From: an uncultured Streptococcus sp.
Lineage (GTDB): Bacteria > Bacillota > Bacilli > Lactobacillales > Streptococcaceae
Length of the DNA: 6,853 nucleotides
NCBI GenBank assembly: GCA_902479835.1
Contig: CABSQC010000061.1
Location: 1 to 6,853, forward strand
Direction: 5' to 3'
Below the pieces are notes generated by a model, which worked only from the letters and a program-made list of their open reading frames with translations, was not told the DNA's origin and searched no databases. Each line of letters opens with the position of its first letter. Within the stretch, counting starts at the first letter, position 1. Both the position numbers and the translations under genes were made by a program. Of this stretch, positions 6,187-6,853 are shown in pieces.

Positions 6187-6612
6187 TTAGTCAGTAACAG
6201 TGAATCCCATAGAACGAGCAGTACCTTCGATCATACGCATTGCAGACTCAATGTTTGCAGCGTTCAAATCTGGCATCTTAGTTTCAGCGATTTGTTGTAC
6301 TTGTGCACGAGTTACAGTTGCAACTTTTGTTTTGTTCGGTGTACCTGAACCTTTTTCAACACCTGCAGCTTTTTTCAAAAGAACAGCAGCTGGTGGTGTT
6401 TTTGTAACGAAATCGAATGATTTGTCTTCATAAACAGTGATAACAACTGGGATGATCATACCAGCTTGATCAGCTGTACGAGCGTTAAACTCTTTAGTGA
6501 ATCCCATGATGTTGATACCTGCTTGACCAAGCGCTGGACCAACCGGTGGAGCTGGAGTAGCTTTACCAGCAGGGATTTGCAATTTTACAAGTTTTTCGAC
6601 TTTTTTAGCCAT
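6187..6612 (-). CDS. rplK: 50S ribosomal protein L11
   Basis: L11 binds the GTPase-associated region of 23S rRNA (helices 43-44), takes part in factor-dependent steps, and in many bacteria is needed for RelA-type stringent activation and thiopeptide action. The 141-residue length is exact for the family. The N-terminal domain shows the proline-rich [20 protein letters not shown] (11-30) followed by [13 protein letters not shown] (31-43). The C-terminal rRNA-binding domain includes [14 protein letters not shown] (71-84) and the closing [10 protein letters not shown] (128-137). Start: ATG at 6612 with AGGAGG 9 nt upstream. It is the first gene of the rplK-rplA unit, with its own promoter and a leader that carries an L1-site-like fold. 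All conserved blocks are intact, and codon use appears strongly biased, as expected for a highly expressed gene. Confidence 0.98.
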   Translation of the reverse strand: MAKKVEKLVKLQIPAGKATPAPPVGPALGQAGINIMGFTKEFNARTADQAGMIIPVVITVYEDKSFDFVTKTPPAAVLLKKAAGVEKGSGTPNKTKVATVTRAQVQQIAETKMPDLNAANIESAMRMIEGTARSMGFTVTD

Positions 6613-6627
6613 TTCTTAAATCCTCCT

Positions 6628-6668
6628 TTGTGGTTTTGGCGGTAATTACAGATTTTTACCTCCCACAA
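6628..6668 (-). promoter_or_regulatory. Probable L1-binding RNA site in the rplK leader
   Basis: In the minus-strand RNA the lower stem UUGUGG (complement of 6663-6668) pairs perfectly with CCACAA (complement of 6628-6633). A two-base GA bulge (6661-6662) then leads to the upper stem GGUAA (6656-6660) paired with UUACC (6641-6645), and the longer 3' internal loop is GCCAAAA (6634-6640). The L1 stalk of E. coli 23S rRNA, as I recall it, has the same order: GGUGG, GA, GGCU, then AGCC, an A-rich loop and CCACC. The rplK ribosome binding site AGGAGG (6622-6627) directly abuts the lower stem, so bound L1 should block initiation. Confidence 0.75.
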
Positions 6669-6685
6669 GTATGCTTTGTGCATAC
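6669..6685 (-). promoter_or_regulatory. Small hairpin at the 5' end of the rplK leader
   Basis: GUAUGC and GCAUAC (complements of 6680-6685 and 6669-6674) form a perfect 6-bp stem with an ACAAA loop. It sits immediately before the L1-like element and starts at about the predicted first transcribed base. It may stabilise the 5' end of the transcript or stack on the L1 site. There is no U-run, so it is not a terminator. Confidence 0.5.
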
Positions 6686-6691
6686 CTTTCT

Positions 6692-6719
6692 ATTATACAC
6701 GATTTCTCTTTTTTTGCAA
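6692..6719 (-). promoter_or_regulatory. Promoter of the rplK-rplA unit
   Basis: On the minus strand TTGCAA (complement of 6714-6719) and a perfect TATAAT (complement of 6692-6697) are separated by 16 nt. Transcription would begin near 6685, giving a leader of about 73 nt that contains the small hairpin and the L1-site-like fold. It is divergent from the plus-strand gene at 6773, with the two -35 regions about 20 nt apart. Confidence 0.75.
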
Positions 6720-6757
6720 GAAAAAATTAAAATATAGTAAACTTTTTTTTCGTTTTA

Positions 6758-6766
6758 TGATAGAAT
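6758..6766 (+). promoter_or_regulatory. Extended -10 promoter for the right-edge gene
   Basis: TGATAGAAT is a TGN-extended -10 with TAGAAT at 6761-6766 (5/6 match); the -35 position holds only TAAACT (6738-6743). The distance from the -10 to the downstream ATG puts the predicted first transcribed base at or within a base or two of that ATG. Confidence 0.5.
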
Positions 6767-6772
6767 GAAGCT

Positions 6773-6853
6773 ATGTTAATCAAAGTTGCTTCTGTATTAT
6801 TTATTTTTTTAACGCTGATTCTGAGCGGCATCATTGTTCACCTCTTTAAACTC
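6773..6853 (+). CDS. Small membrane protein, N-terminal part only (possibly DUF3397 family)
   Basis: From the ATG at 6773 the frame is open for 27 codons to the window edge. The peptide starts MLIKVASVLFIFLTLILSGI and continues IVHLFKL. It is one strongly hydrophobic segment (about residues 4-24) with lysines at 4 and 26, so it is a membrane anchor or the first transmembrane helix. There is no cleavage-site pattern for a signal peptidase. A small DUF3397-type membrane protein next to rplK is what I recall from streptococci, but 27 residues cannot prove it. Two other upstream ATGs (6757 and 6765) are in other frames and stop within a few codons. No Shine-Dalgarno sequence is present, and the candidate -10 lies only 6 nt before the ATG, suggesting a leaderless message. 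It is divergent from rplK. Confidence 0.6.
   Translation, partial: MLIKVASVLFIFLTLILSGIIVHLFKL

Noticed and set aside
1..6853. Search for insertion sequences, CRISPR repeats, tRNA/rRNA genes, BOX/RUP-type repeats or phage genes
   Set aside because: No transposase, terminal inverted repeats, spaced direct repeats, tRNA cloverleaf or rRNA signatures were seen; the gene order is a normal streptococcal chromosome arrangement.

Overview
This window looks like a chromosomal segment of a Streptococcus, probably an oral or viridans species. Three things point there: near-identity by eye to remembered streptococcal proteins (UMP kinase, L1, ribosome recycling factor), the gene order rplK-rplA / pyrH-frr-cvfB-yozE-phoH, and strong AAGGAGG-type ribosome binding sites with moderate to low G+C. 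Species cannot be fixed from sequence alone. There is no mobile element, CRISPR array, tRNA or rRNA, and nothing that looks recently acquired.

Layout. Positions 1-312 (minus) hold the N-terminal part of a GNAT acetyltransferase running off the left edge. Positions 313-512 are a divergent regulatory region. It carries candidate promoters in both directions, an inverted repeat beside the acetyltransferase ribosome binding site, and a long terminator-like hairpin in the leader of the next gene. Positions 513-1625 (plus) encode alanine dehydrogenase (ald). A bidirectional terminator separates it from the converging phoH. From 6612 down to 1673 everything is on the minus strand. In transcription order: rplK (L11) and rplA (L1), a UUCG-loop terminator, pyrH and frr, a terminator-like hairpin, cvfB and yozE, then phoH with its own extended -10 promoter. 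At the right edge (6773-6853, plus) the N-terminus of a small membrane protein diverges from rplK.

How the genes fit. The minus-strand block is a translation/RNA housekeeping cluster: two proteins of the large ribosomal subunit, the nucleotide kinase feeding UTP/CTP synthesis, the factor that recycles ribosomes, an S1-domain RNA-binding regulator, and the PhoH-like ATPase. Terminators and promoters divide it into at least three transcription units.

The most interesting content is regulatory. Two RNA elements, one before rplK and one in the rplK-rplA gap, each copy the L1-binding fold of 23S rRNA, and each ends directly against a Shine-Dalgarno sequence, so L1 may repress both genes separately. 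The ald leader can form a terminator-like hairpin whose 3' arm could instead pair with the ald ribosome binding site. The right-edge gene appears to be transcribed from its own start codon (leaderless). No wholly new multigene system is visible.
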